A DNA stretch of 20,567 bases. Source: Pseudomonadota bacterium. GTDB taxonomy: Bacteria; Pseudomonadota; Gammaproteobacteria; Steroidobacterales; Steroidobacteraceae. Under the pieces are notes generated by a model. It worked only from the letters and a program-made list of their open reading frames with translations, was not told where the DNA came from and searched no databases. The DNA lies in the NCBI GenBank assembly GCA_947454665.1, contig CANGMU010000014.1:1-20567 (forward strand). The letters are read 5' to 3'. Positions within the stretch are counted from its first letter, which is position 1. Every line of letters begins with the position of its first letter. The position numbers and the translations under genes were made by a program. Shown in pieces: positions 7,257 through 15,370 of this stretch.

Positions 7257-9556
7257 TGAATGCCGACATGAACCTGGATACGCTGGTCCGCGACCTCGTC
7301 GCGGGTTTCGAAGGTGAGAAGGCCGTCGCCGTCAGCCGCCGCGGCTTCCTGAAGGTGGGTGCCGGCGCCGCGGGTGGCCTCGTGCTCGCGCTGTCCGCCG
7401 GCCTGCCGTCCGATGCGCAGGCCCAGGCCGGCCCGGGTGGCCCGCCGCCGATCCCGTTCGTGCCGGGCGCCTACGTGCGCATCGCCACCGACGGCAAGAT
7501 CACGCTCATCAGCAAGAACCCCGAGATTGGCCAGGGCATCAAGACCGCCTTCGGCGTGATCCTCGCGGAGGAGCTGGATGCGAAGTGGTCCGACGTGACC
7601 ATCGTGCAGGCCGACGTGAATCCGGCCGTCTACGGCACGCAGTTCGCCGGTGGTTCGATGTCGATCCCGATGGCCTGGGACTCCCTGCGCAATGCCGGCG
7701 CCGGCGCACGCGCGATGCTCGTGGCCGCGGCCGCGAAGCAGTGGGGCGTGCCGGAATCGGAACTCACGACCTCCGACAGCACCGTGATCCATGCCGCCAG
7801 CGGCAAGAAAGCCAGCTATGGCTCGCTCGCCACGGCCGCCGCCGCGCTGCCGCCGCCGGACGTGAAGTCGCTGAAGCTCAAGGCCCGCAAGGACTACAAG
7901 CTCATCGGCAAGCGCTTCACGGGCGCCGACAACGACAAGCTCGTGCAGGGCAAGCCGCTGTTCGCCCTGGACGTGCAGATCCCGGGCATGAAGTACGCGA
8001 TCCTCGAAAAGTGCCCGTCGATCGGCGGCAAGGCCAAGAGCTTCAACGTCGACGAGATCAAGAAGCTGCCGGGCGTGCTCGATGCCTTCATCGTCGAAGG
8101 CACCACGCCATCCAAGAACGTCATGCAGACGGCCGTGCTGCCGGGCGTGGCGATCATCGGCAAGAACACCTGGGCGGTCTTTTCGGCCCGCCAGAAGCTG
8201 AAGGTCGAGTGGGACCACAGCACCGCCTCGAAGGACAGCTGGACGGACTACGTCAAGCAGGCCAAGGCGCTGTCGACCAAGGTGCAGGGCGATGCCGTCG
8301 TGAAGGCGACGGGCGACGTGGACAAGGCGCTGGCCGGCGGCAAGACCGTCGAAGCGTTCTACCAGTTCGCCTTCGTCTCGCATGCGCAGCTCGAGCCGCA
8401 GAACACGGTCGCCTGGTACAAGGGCGACTCGATCGAACTGTGGGCCCCGACGCAGCTGCCGAACCAGGCGATCGTTGGAGGCGTCGTCGGCCTCGCCGCC
8501 GACAAGGTCAAGCTCAACCAGATGCGCGTCGGTGGCGGCTTCGGTCGTCGCCTGCTGAACGACTTCGTCTGCGAAGCCGCGTACCTGTCCAAGGCCATCA
8601 ACGGCCCGGTCAAGCTCGTCTGGACCCGCGAAGACGACATGCGCCACGACTCCTACCGGGTCGGCGGCTTCATGGCGTACAAGGCTGGCCTCGATGCGCA
8701 GGGCAAGCTTGCCGCCTTCAACGCCCACATGATCGGCTTCAAGGACACCGCGTCGGGCGGCACCTCGACGGCCAGCGGTATCTCGGCGAACGAGTTCCCG
8801 GTGACCTACGTGAACGACTACCGCGCCTCGCAGTCGCTGATGCCGCTGTCGATGCCGGTGGGTCCGTGGCGTGCGCCGGGTTCGAACACGATGGCCTGGG
8901 TGCAGCAGTCCTTCCTCGGTGAGGTGGCCGCTGCCGCCAAGAAGGACCATGTCGAGTTCCTGCTCGAGCTGTTCGGCCGCAAGGCTGGCAAGGGCCAGGA
9001 TGGCGCCGATCAGATGCCGGGCATGCCGCGCCAGGCGGGCCTGAATCCGGATCGTGCGATCGGCGTGATCAAGATGGCCGCCGAGAAGGCCGGCTGGGGC
9101 AAGCCGCTGCCGAAGGGCCATGCACTGGGCCTCGCGTTCTACTTCAGCCATCAGGGCCATGTGGCCGAGATCGCCGAAGTGAGCGTCGACAAGGACAAGA
9201 AGGTCACCGTGCACAAGATGACCGTCGCGGCCGATGTCGGCCCGGTGGTCAACCTGTCGGGTGCCGAGAACCAGTGCCAGGGCTGCGTCGTCGACGCGAT
9301 CGGCACGATGGGCCTCGAGATCACGATGGAGAACGGCGCCGCGCAGCAGACGAACTTCGACAAGTACCCGTTGCCGCGCATGCCGGTCTCGCCGGAGGTC
9401 AATGTGCACTTCGTGCAGAGCGACTTCTCGCCGACGGGCCTGGGCGAACCGGCCTTCCCGCCGGCCGTGCCGGCGATCTGCAATGCGATCTACGCGGCCA
9501 CCGGCCACCGGATCCGCACGCTGCCGATCACCAAGGAAGGCTTCAAGATCGCGTAA
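7256..9556 (+). CDS. Molybdopterin-binding large subunit, isoquinoline 1-oxidoreductase type, Tat-exported
   Basis: The 766-residue protein begins at the ATG in TGATG, with a purine-rich Shine-Dalgarno (GGGAAGGGGAAGG) just upstream. A twin-arginine signal, SRRGFLK at residues 27-33, precedes the hydrophobic stretch AGGLVLALSAGL and a probable cleavage near residue 56-58. Molybdenum-cofactor signatures are GGGFGRR at about 426-432, PVGPWRAPGSNT in the middle, and the catalytic Glu731 in TGLGEPAFPPAVPAICNA. This is the IorB-like branch of the xanthine dehydrogenase family, which hydroxylates or oxidises N-heterocycles or aldehydes in the periplasm. The true substrate cannot be told from sequence. 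Only the two-subunit core is present; no cytochrome c subunit, FAD subunit or XdhC-like chaperone is nearby. It converges with puuB across 33 bases. Confidence 0.92.
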   Translation: MNADMNLDTLVRDLVAGFEGEKAVAVSRRGFLKVGAGAAGGLVLALSAGLPSDAQAQAGPGGPPPIPFVPGAYVRIATDGKITLISKNPEIGQGIKTAFGVILAEELDAKWSDVTIVQADVNPAVYGTQFAGGSMSIPMAWDSLRNAGAGARAMLVAAAAKQWGVPESELTTSDSTVIHAASGKKASYGSLATAAAALPPPDVKSLKLKARKDYKLIGKRFTGADNDKLVQGKPLFALDVQIPGMKYAILEKCPSIGGKAKSFNVDEIKKLPGVLDAFIVEGTTPSKNVMQTAVLPGVAIIGKNTWAVFSARQKLKVEWDHSTASKDSWTDYVKQAKALSTKVQGDAVVKATGDVDKALAGGKTVEAFYQFAFVSHAQLEPQNTVAWYKGDSIELWAPTQLPNQAIVGGVVGLAADKVKLNQMRVGGGFGRRLLNDFVCEAAYLSKAINGPVKLVWTREDDMRHDSYRVGGFMAYKAGLDAQGKLAAFNAHMIGFKDTASGGTSTASGISANEFPVTYVNDYRASQSLMPLSMPVGPWRAPGSNTMAWVQQSFLGEVAAAAKKDHVEFLLELFGRKAGKGQDGADQMPGMPRQAGLNPDRAIGVIKMAAEKAGWGKPLPKGHALGLAFYFSHQGHVAEIAEVSVDKDKKVTVHKMTVAADVGPVVNLSGAENQCQGCVVDAIGTMGLEITMENGAAQQTNFDKYPLPRMPVSPEVNVHFVQSDFSPTGLGEPAFPPAVPAICNAIYAATGHRIRTLPITKEGFKIA

Positions 9557-9579
9557 GCGGTCGCGAGCCACCGCGCCGC
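9557..9579. terminator. Possible hairpin between convergent genes
   Basis: GCGG-T-CGCG (9557-9565) can pair with CGCG-CCGC (9572-9579) around a six-base loop, an eight-pair stem with a one-base bulge. It fills most of the 33 bases between the molybdenum hydroxylase and puuB stops. There is no T tract on either strand, so it may only stabilise 3' ends or be incidental. Confidence 0.3.
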
Positions 9580-9589
9580 GCGGCCTGCC

Positions 9590-10867
9590 TCACAGCAGGT
9601 CGCGCAGCCGGTACCAGAGCATCGCAAGGACCAGGGCAGGGCGGCGCAACAGGGCGCCGCCCGGGAACGCCCGGTGCGGGATCCTCGCGAACACATCAAA
9701 CCTTCCCGCCGTTCCCGATATCGCCTCCGCCACCAGCTTGCCGGCCATGCCCGCCAGCGCCACCCCGTGGCCCGAGAATCCCTGCAGGTAATAGACGTCC
9801 CCGGCCAGTCGTCCGAAGTCCGGTGCCCGGTTGCGCGTGATGTCGAGCCAGCCGCCCCAGGCCTGAGTGACCCGCGCCTCCGCCAACTGCGGGAAGACGC
9901 GCAGCATCCGTCGTCGTGTCGCGGCCGCACCGGCTGAAGGATCCAGTCCCGAATAGCTCACGCGCCCGCCGAACAGCAGGCGGTGGTCGGCCGACCGTCG
10001 GAAATAATCGAGGATCCAGTTGCAGTCGCTGACCGCGGCATTGGCCGGCAGCAGCGCTTCGGCGCGCTCGCGCCCCAGCGGTTCCGTCGCCACGACATAG
10101 GTTCCTACGCCCAGGATGCGACGGGCGAGGGCGGGTTCAAAGCCACCCAGCAAAGCGTTGCCCGCCAGCAGCAGTTGCCGCGCCCGCACGCAGCCGGAGG
10201 CCGTGCGCACGACGAGGCCGCCCGCCTCGCGCGACCAGTCCACGGCGCGGCTGTTCTCATGGATGCGCGCGCCGGCAGCCTGGGCCGCGCGGGCCAGGCC
10301 CCGCACATACTCCAGCGGCTGCAGGTGCCCGCCGTTGGCGTCGAAGAGGCCCGAGCAATAGCGCTCGCTGCCCACGAAGGCGGGCAGGGCCTCGCGCGCC
10401 AGCAGTTGCGTGTGGGGATAGGCATAACGCGCCTGCAGGGCGTCGTGCCAGCTCCGCAGTTCGTCATCGTGGCGCGGGCGCAGGGCCACCTGCAGGTGGC
10501 CCGGGACCAGGTCGCAGTCGATCCCGTGACGCGCCACACGCTCGCGCAGCAGCGCCAGGGCCTCTACCGTGCAGTCCCAGACCCTGCGGGCATCAGCGGG
10601 GCCCACCAGCGCTTCCAGCGCGTCCTGCGAGGCGGCGGTGCCCGGGATGAGCTGGCCGCCGTTGCGGCCCGAGGCGGCACTGCCCACGCGGCCCGCTTCC
10701 AGCAGCACGACCCGATGGCCGAGTTCGGCCAGGTGCAGCGCTGCGGAGCAGCCCGCGATCCCACCGCCCACGATGCAGACGTCGGCCATCGCCTCGCCTT
10801 CGAGGGGCGGCGCCGGCATCGGGGCAGCGCGCTCCATGGCATACCAGGGTGTGTTGTCCGCGATCAT
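9590..10867 (-). CDS. puuB: Gamma-glutamylputrescine oxidase PuuB (FAD-dependent)
   Basis: The 425-residue DAO-family flavoprotein aligns along its length with E. coli PuuB. The dinucleotide-binding motif CIVGGGIAGCSAALHLAE (GGGIAG at residues 34-39) is followed by SAASGRNGGQLI. Later come DCDLVPGHLQVAL, GGHLQPLEYVRGLA, SDCNWILDYFRRSADHRLLFGG and the C-terminal FAD contact YYLQGFSGHGVALAGMAG. It oxidises gamma-glutamylputrescine to the corresponding aldehyde with release of ammonia and hydrogen peroxide, the second step of the Puu pathway. The ATG at 10865-10867 is only 16 bases from the divergent puuD start and has no Shine-Dalgarno. Gene order with puuD and puuA supports the role; a related glycine/D-amino-acid oxidase activity is less likely. 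Confidence 0.9.
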   Translation of the reverse strand: MIADNTPWYAMERAAPMPAPPLEGEAMADVCIVGGGIAGCSAALHLAELGHRVVLLEAGRVGSAASGRNGGQLIPGTAASQDALEALVGPADARRVWDCTVEALALLRERVARHGIDCDLVPGHLQVALRPRHDDELRSWHDALQARYAYPHTQLLAREALPAFVGSERYCSGLFDANGGHLQPLEYVRGLARAAQAAGARIHENSRAVDWSREAGGLVVRTASGCVRARQLLLAGNALLGGFEPALARRILGVGTYVVATEPLGRERAEALLPANAAVSDCNWILDYFRRSADHRLLFGGRVSYSGLDPSAGAAATRRRMLRVFPQLAEARVTQAWGGWLDITRNRAPDFGRLAGDVYYLQGFSGHGVALAGMAGKLVAEAISGTAGRFDVFARIPHRAFPGGALLRRPALVLAMLWYRLRDLL

Positions 10868-10868
10868 C

Positions 10869-10874
10869 TAGAAT
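10869..10874 (+). promoter_or_regulatory. Candidate -10 hexamer (TAGAAT) for puuD-puuA
   Basis: TAGAAT matches TATAAT at five of six positions and ends nine bases before the puuD ATG at 10884, which would leave almost no leader. No Shine-Dalgarno and no clear -35 element are present; any -35 would fall inside puuB. Confidence 0.35.
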
Positions 10875-10875
10875 G

Positions 10876-10891
10876 TTCGTCGTATGTCGAA
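10876..10891. promoter_or_regulatory. Imperfect dyad between puuB and puuD starts, possible operator
   Basis: TTCGTCGTATGTCGAA is a 16-base inverted repeat with six of eight positions paired, centred just before the puuD ATG and downstream of the candidate -10. A regulator bound here could block both divergent genes. It does not look like the E. coli PuuR site, and a dyad this short can arise by chance. Confidence 0.25.
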
Positions 10892-11657
10892 TCCACCGCC
10901 ACGTCCCGTTATCGGCATTCCGTCCGACCGCCGCTGGCTCGAGGCTCATCCCTTCCACTGTGTGGGAGAGAAGTATGTCTCGGCCGTGCTGGAAGCCGCC
11001 GGTGCCTTGCCCTTGCTCGTGCCGTCGCTGGGCTCAAGCCTCGACCTCGATGCGCTGCTGGCCACGCTGGACGGCCTGCTGTTCACCGGCAGTCCGTCGA
11101 ACGTCGAGCCCCATCATTATGGCGGAGACCCCAGCGCGCCCGGGACGCTTCACGATCCGGCCCGCGATTCGACCACCCTGCCGCTGATCCCGCGGGCGAT
11201 CGCCGCCGGCGTGCCGGTGCTGGGCATCTGCCGCGGCTTCCAGGAGATGAACGTCGCTTATGGCGGGACGCTTTGGCAGCACATCCACGACGTGCCCGGC
11301 CACCTGACGCATCACGAGGACGCCTCGGCGCCGCTCGATGTGCAGTACGGGCCCGCGCATGCGGTGCATCTGGTGGCCGGTGGCCTGCTGCAGCGGCTGG
11401 CAGACACCGATACGCTGCAGGTGAATTCGCTGCACCACCAGGGCATCCGGGACCTCGCGCCGGGGCTCGTCGCCGAAGCCCATGCGCCCGATGGTGTCGT
11501 CGAAGCCTTTCGGGTCGAGGACGCTTCGACCTTCGCCGTGGCCGTGCAGTGGCACCCGGAATGGATGGCCCTGGACGATCAGTTCTCGCGCGCGCTATTC
11601 CAGTCTTTCGGCGACGCGGCGCGGTGGCGCGCGGCGGCACGCAACAGGAGCAGGTGA
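10884..11657 (+). CDS. puuD: Gamma-glutamyl-GABA hydrolase PuuD (class I glutamine amidotransferase)
   Basis: The 257-residue peptidase C26-type hydrolase closely follows E. coli PuuD (254 residues). Motifs are an oxyanion-side GLLFTGSPSNVEPHHYG, the nucleophile Cys116 in GICRGFQEMN, NSLHHQGI, and the catalytic pair His224 and Glu226 in VQWHPEW. It hydrolyses gamma-glutamyl-gamma-aminobutyrate to glutamate and GABA, ending the gamma-glutamylated putrescine route. It starts at the ATG at 10884, divergent from puuB and without a Shine-Dalgarno. Its stop is three bases before the puuA start, so the two are surely co-transcribed. No regulatory or membrane segment is present; the enzyme should be cytosolic. 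Confidence 0.92.
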   Translation: MSNPPPRPVIGIPSDRRWLEAHPFHCVGEKYVSAVLEAAGALPLLVPSLGSSLDLDALLATLDGLLFTGSPSNVEPHHYGGDPSAPGTLHDPARDSTTLPLIPRAIAAGVPVLGICRGFQEMNVAYGGTLWQHIHDVPGHLTHHEDASAPLDVQYGPAHAVHLVAGGLLQRLADTDTLQVNSLHHQGIRDLAPGLVAEAHAPDGVVEAFRVEDASTFAVAVQWHPEWMALDDQFSRALFQSFGDAARWRAAARNRSR

Positions 11658-11660
11658 GAC

Positions 11661-13001
11661 ATGACCAGCGAGATCCGTACCTTCTTCCGCGAACGCGGGA
11701 TTTCCGAGGTCGAGGCGATCATCCCGGACATGGCCGGCATCGCGCGCGGCAAGATCATGCCCGCCGAGAAATTCGCCGAAGAGGAGGGCCTGCGCCTGCC
11801 GGAAAGCATCTTCCTGCAGACGGTGACCGGCGATTACCCGGCCGATTCTTCCTCGGCCATGAGCCCGGCCGAAATCGACATCGTGCTCAAGGCCGATCAG
11901 CGCACCGTGCGCGCCGTGCCCTGGGCCGCGGAGCCCACCGCGCAGGTCATCCACGACTGCTTCTATTCGGACGGCCGGCCGGTGACGATGTCGCCGCGGC
12001 ATGTGCTGCGCCATGTGCTGCAGCTGTATGCGCAGAAGGGCTGGGAGCCGGTTGTCGCACCGGAGCTCGAGTTCTATCTCGTCGAGCCGAATATCGACGC
12101 GGACTATCCGCTCAAGCCGCCGATCGGTCGTTCGGGCCGTGCCGAACCGGGCCGCCAGAGCTACAGCATCGCGGCCGTCAATGAGTTCGACCCGCTGTTC
12201 GATGACATCTATGCCTTCTGCGAGAAGCAGGACATCGAGATCGACACGCTGATCCACGAGGACGGCCCCGCGCAGATGGAAATCAACCTCCTGCACGGCT
12301 ATCCGCTGGACCTCGCCGACCAGGCCTTCCTGTTCAAGCGCACCGCGCGCGAGGCCGCGCTGCGCCACAAGATGTACACGACGTTCATGGCCAAACCCCA
12401 CGCGAAGGAGCCGGGCAGCGCCATGCATATCCACCAGAGCGTGGTGGACACCAAGACGCGTCGGAACGTGTTCAGCAACGCGGACGGTTCGCCGTCGTCG
12501 CTGTTCTTCGCGCATATCGCGGGCCTGCAGAAATACCTGCCCGCAGCCATGTCGCTGTTCGCGCCGAACGTGAACTCCTACCGCCGCATCGCACGTGAGC
12601 AGATGGCGCCGATCAACGTGCAGTGGGGCTATGACAACCGCACGGCAGGTCTGCGCGTGCCCGTGTCCAGCGCGGAGTCGCGCCGGGTGGAAAACCGCGT
12701 CGGTGGTGCGGACGCGAATCCCTACCTCGCGATCGCCGCCTCGCTGGCCTGTGGCTACCTCGGCATGATCGAGGACCTGCAACCCACCGAGCCCATCACG
12801 GGCAGTGCGCACGACCTGCCGTTTGCCTTGCCACGCTCGCTGGACGCCGCGCTGCGCCGGCTGAAGGAATGCCCTCCCTTGGTGCAGTTGTTGGGCGACC
12901 CGTTCACCGCGGCCTTCACGATCGTGAAGGAGGCCGAGTACGAGGTATTCCTGCAGGTCATCAGTTCCTGGGAGCGCGAGCACCTGCTGCTCAACGTCTG
13001 A
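11661..13001 (+). CDS. puuA: Gamma-glutamylpolyamine synthetase PuuA (glutamine synthetase family)
   Basis: The 446-residue protein is a glutamine-synthetase fold ligase. It has the N-terminal beta-grasp region (VEAIIPDMAGIARGKIMP), metal/substrate residues in VAPELEFYLVE, HEDGPAQMEINLLHG, the ATP/glutamate loop GSAMHIHQS, NSYRRIAREQMAPIN, and the C-terminal ESRRVENRVGGADANPYL. It lacks the adenylylation-site region of true GlnA and matches the PuuA/PauA branch, which joins glutamate to putrescine or other polyamines with ATP. A weak AGGTGAG Shine-Dalgarno overlaps the puuD stop. With PuuB and PuuD it covers three of the four Puu steps; the exact amine used (putrescine, cadaverine, spermidine) cannot be read from sequence. 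Confidence 0.9.
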   Translation: MTSEIRTFFRERGISEVEAIIPDMAGIARGKIMPAEKFAEEEGLRLPESIFLQTVTGDYPADSSSAMSPAEIDIVLKADQRTVRAVPWAAEPTAQVIHDCFYSDGRPVTMSPRHVLRHVLQLYAQKGWEPVVAPELEFYLVEPNIDADYPLKPPIGRSGRAEPGRQSYSIAAVNEFDPLFDDIYAFCEKQDIEIDTLIHEDGPAQMEINLLHGYPLDLADQAFLFKRTAREAALRHKMYTTFMAKPHAKEPGSAMHIHQSVVDTKTRRNVFSNADGSPSSLFFAHIAGLQKYLPAAMSLFAPNVNSYRRIAREQMAPINVQWGYDNRTAGLRVPVSSAESRRVENRVGGADANPYLAIAASLACGYLGMIEDLQPTEPITGSAHDLPFALPRSLDAALRRLKECPPLVQLLGDPFTAAFTIVKEAEYEVFLQVISSWEREHLLLNV

Positions 13002-13003
13002 CG

Positions 13004-13033
13004 TTCCACTGCAGCATTTCGCGGTGTATATAT
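13004..13033 (+). promoter_or_regulatory. Possible promoter upstream of potF
   Basis: An AT-rich TATATAT (13027-13033) stands out in the 84-base gap between puuA and potF. TTCCAC at 13004-13009 lies 17 bases upstream but is a poor -35 match. A start near 13039-13041 would leave a leader of about 45 bases with the GAGGA Shine-Dalgarno at 13072-13076. No terminator separates puuA from this gap, so read-through from puuDA is also possible. Confidence 0.4.
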
Positions 13034-13085
13034 CGTACTTCCCCGTCTTGTTCCGTCACCTGGTCCCCACCGAGGAAACCCGCCG

Positions 13086-14231
13086 ATGAATCCCACGTTG
13101 CGTCACCTTTGTGCCTCCGCCGCGCTCGCCCTGTTGTTGGCGGCCTGCGGCAGCAAGGAACCTTCCAAGCCGGCAGCGGCGGCTGCCTCGGCCGCCGTCA
13201 CCGACGACGAGAAGGTGCTGAACGTCTACAACTGGTCCGATTACATCGATCCGGAAGTCGTGCCGGCCTTCGAGAAGGAATACGGCATCAAGGTCAACTA
13301 TGACGTCTTCGATGCCAACGAGCTGCTGCAGACCAAGCTGCTGTCGGGCACCACTGGCTATGACGTCGTCGTCCCGTCCGCGTCCTTCCTCGAGAAGCAG
13401 ATCCAGGCCGGCGTCTTCCAGAACCTCGACAAGTCGAAGCTTGCCAATTATGGCAACCTCGATGCCGAGATCATGAAGCTCACCGCGCGCCACGATCCGG
13501 AGAACGCGCGCGCCGTGCCCTATTTCTGGGGCACCTCCGGTGTCGGTTACAACGTGGACAAGGTCGCCGCGGCCATGAAGGACGCGCCGGTCAACAGCTT
13601 CGCGATGTTCTACGACCCGGCGGTCATCAAGCGCTTCCAGAAGTGCGGCGTGACCGTGCTCGACGCGCCGGATGAAGTCGTTGCCACCGTGCTGGTCTAT
13701 CTCGGTCGCGAGCCGATGAGCGAGAAGGCCGAGGACCTGGCCGCCGCCGAGAAGGTGCTGATGGCGATCCGCCCCTACGTCCGCGAGATCAAGTCGTCGG
13801 GCTACCTCGATGATCTGGCCAACGGCGAGATCTGCCTCTCGCTGGGGTGGAGCGGCGACGTCGGCCAGGCGAAGACGCGCGCCAAGGAAGCCGGCAAGGG
13901 CGTGAACATCCAGTACAACGTCCCCAAGGAAGGCGCCATCATGTTCTTCGACATGCTCGCGATTCCCGCCGACGCGAAGCACGTGAAGAACGCCCACCTG
14001 TTCATCGACTACCTGCTGCGCAAGGACGTCGCGACGCGCAACACGGATTTCGTCACCTATGCCTCGCCGAATGCCGCGGCCTTTGATTCGATCAGCAAGG
14101 ACATCACCAGCGACCCGAACATCTATCCGCCGACGGCCGTCCGCGCCCACATGTACCCCAACCTTGCACGCTCGCAGGACTTCACGCGGCAGCTGACCCG
14201 CACCTGGACGCGTTTCAAGACGGGCAAGTGA
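13086..14231 (+). CDS. potF: Putrescine ABC transporter substrate-binding lipoprotein PotF
   Basis: The 381-residue binding protein matches E. coli PotF/Pseudomonas SpuD along its length: VYNWSDYIDPEVV, VFDANELLQTKLL, VVPSASFLEKQI, LDAPDEVVATVL, LGWSGDVGQA and GAIMFFDMLAIPADA. The conserved Trp, Asp and Ser residues that line the PotF amine pocket are retained in these motifs. Unlike E. coli PotF it has a lipobox (L-A-A-C, Cys21) and an Ala/Pro/Lys-rich tether, so it should be membrane-anchored. The residues after Cys21 are Gly-Ser-Lys, reminiscent of the inner-membrane retention signal of Pseudomonas lipoproteins such as MexA. A good Shine-Dalgarno (GAGGA, 13072-13076) lies nine bases before the ATG. 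It delivers putrescine or related polyamines to PotGHI; its stop overlaps potG by one base. Confidence 0.93.
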   Translation: MNPTLRHLCASAALALLLAACGSKEPSKPAAAAASAAVTDDEKVLNVYNWSDYIDPEVVPAFEKEYGIKVNYDVFDANELLQTKLLSGTTGYDVVVPSASFLEKQIQAGVFQNLDKSKLANYGNLDAEIMKLTARHDPENARAVPYFWGTSGVGYNVDKVAAAMKDAPVNSFAMFYDPAVIKRFQKCGVTVLDAPDEVVATVLVYLGREPMSEKAEDLAAAEKVLMAIRPYVREIKSSGYLDDLANGEICLSLGWSGDVGQAKTRAKEAGKGVNIQYNVPKEGAIMFFDMLAIPADAKHVKNAHLFIDYLLRKDVATRNTDFVTYASPNAAAFDSISKDITSDPNIYPPTAVRAHMYPNLARSQDFTRQLTRTWTRFKTGK

Positions 14232-15367
14232 TGGAAGGATCGGTACGACCCGGAGATCCGTCCGGGTCCGAGGTCGCACCGCCGCCCTACGTCCGCGTTG
14301 AATCGGTGGTGAAGCGCTTCGGCGACTTCACCGCCGTCAACGGCGTCTCCCTCGACATCCAGAAGGGCGAGGTCTTCTGCCTGCTGGGTGGTTCGGGCTG
14401 CGGCAAGACCACCTTGCTGCGCATGCTGGCGGGCTTCGAGTCGCCGACCTCGGGGCGCATCCTGATCGATGGCCAGGACATGGCCGGCATCCCGCCCTAC
14501 GAGCGGCCGGTCAATATGATGTTCCAGTCCTACGCGCTGTTCCCGCACATGACGGTGTCGGGCAACGTGTCCTTCGGCCTGGAACAGGAAGGCCTGTCGA
14601 AGGCCGAGATCCGCGACCGGGTGGACGAGATCCTGGGCATCGTCCACATGCAGGAGTTCCTGCACCGCAAGCCGCACCAGCTCTCCGGTGGCCAGCGGCA
14701 GCGCGTCGCGCTGGCGCGTGCGCTCGTGAAGCGTCCGAAGCTGTTGCTGCTGGACGAACCCCTGGGTGCGCTGGACCGGAAGCTGCGCGAACGCACGCAG
14801 TTCGAACTGCTCGGGATCCAGGAACGCCTCGGCGTCACGTTCGTCGTCGTCACGCATGACCAGGAAGAGGCGATGACGCTGGCCACGCGCATCGGCGTCA
14901 TGAACCGCGGCGAGATCGTCCAGACGGGCACGCCGCGCCAGATCTACGAATACCCTGCGACGCGTTTCGTCGCCGATTTCATCGGCTCGGTGAACCTCTT
15001 CGAAGGCCAGTTGGTCGAGGATGAGGCCGACCACGTGCGAGTGCGCTGCCCGGAATTGCCCGTGCCGGTCTACGTCGACCATGGCGTGTCCGCAGCGCCC
15101 GATGGTCCCCTGTGGGTGGCGATCCGGCCCGAGAAGATGCTGCTCACGCATGAGGCGCCTGCCTCCGGTGACAACTGGGCGCGCGGCAGCATCAAGGACA
15201 TCGCCTACATGGGCGACATCTCCATCTTCGTCGTGGTCCTCGCCGGGGGGCGTGAAGTGCGGGTGACGCAGACCAACATCGCGCGTTCGGTCGGTGAAAG
15301 CTTCAGCTGGGGTGAGGAGGTCTATCTCGTCTGGGATGCGTCCAGCCCGGTCGTTGGCGCGGGCTGA
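14231..15367 (+). CDS. potG: Polyamine ABC transporter ATP-binding protein PotG
   Basis: The 378-residue ATPase has all ABC motifs: Walker A GGSGCGKTT, Q-loop MMFQSYALFPHMTV, signature LSGGQRQRVALARAL, Walker B LLLLDEPLGALD and switch His in VVTHDQEEAMTLA. After the nucleotide-binding domain (about residues 20-255) comes a C-terminal TOBE-type domain (WVAIRPEKMLL, GSIKDIAYMGD) typical of PotA/PotG. It powers polyamine import at the inner membrane with PotH and PotI. The ATG at 14231 sits in TGATG with the potF stop; a GTG three bases earlier would also read in frame. Translation is probably coupled, since no strong Shine-Dalgarno is present. Confidence 0.95.
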   Translation: MEGSVRPGDPSGSEVAPPPYVRVESVVKRFGDFTAVNGVSLDIQKGEVFCLLGGSGCGKTTLLRMLAGFESPTSGRILIDGQDMAGIPPYERPVNMMFQSYALFPHMTVSGNVSFGLEQEGLSKAEIRDRVDEILGIVHMQEFLHRKPHQLSGGQRQRVALARALVKRPKLLLLDEPLGALDRKLRERTQFELLGIQERLGVTFVVVTHDQEEAMTLATRIGVMNRGEIVQTGTPRQIYEYPATRFVADFIGSVNLFEGQLVEDEADHVRVRCPELPVPVYVDHGVSAAPDGPLWVAIRPEKMLLTHEAPASGDNWARGSIKDIAYMGDISIFVVVLAGGREVRVTQTNIARSVGESFSWGEEVYLVWDASSPVVGAG

Positions 15368-15370
15368 CCG

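Noticed and set aside
7082..9571. An 829-codon open frame antisense to the whole molybdenum hydroxylase large subunit.
   Set aside because: It is rich in Arg, His, Asp and Leu, has no recognisable domain, and is the usual antisense artefact of GC-rich codon use opposite a clearly conserved gene.
9983..12184. A 733-codon plus-strand open frame covering puuB antisense, puuD and part of puuA.
   Set aside because: It crosses three conserved genes in the wrong frame or strand and has low-complexity Arg/Ala/Gly composition.
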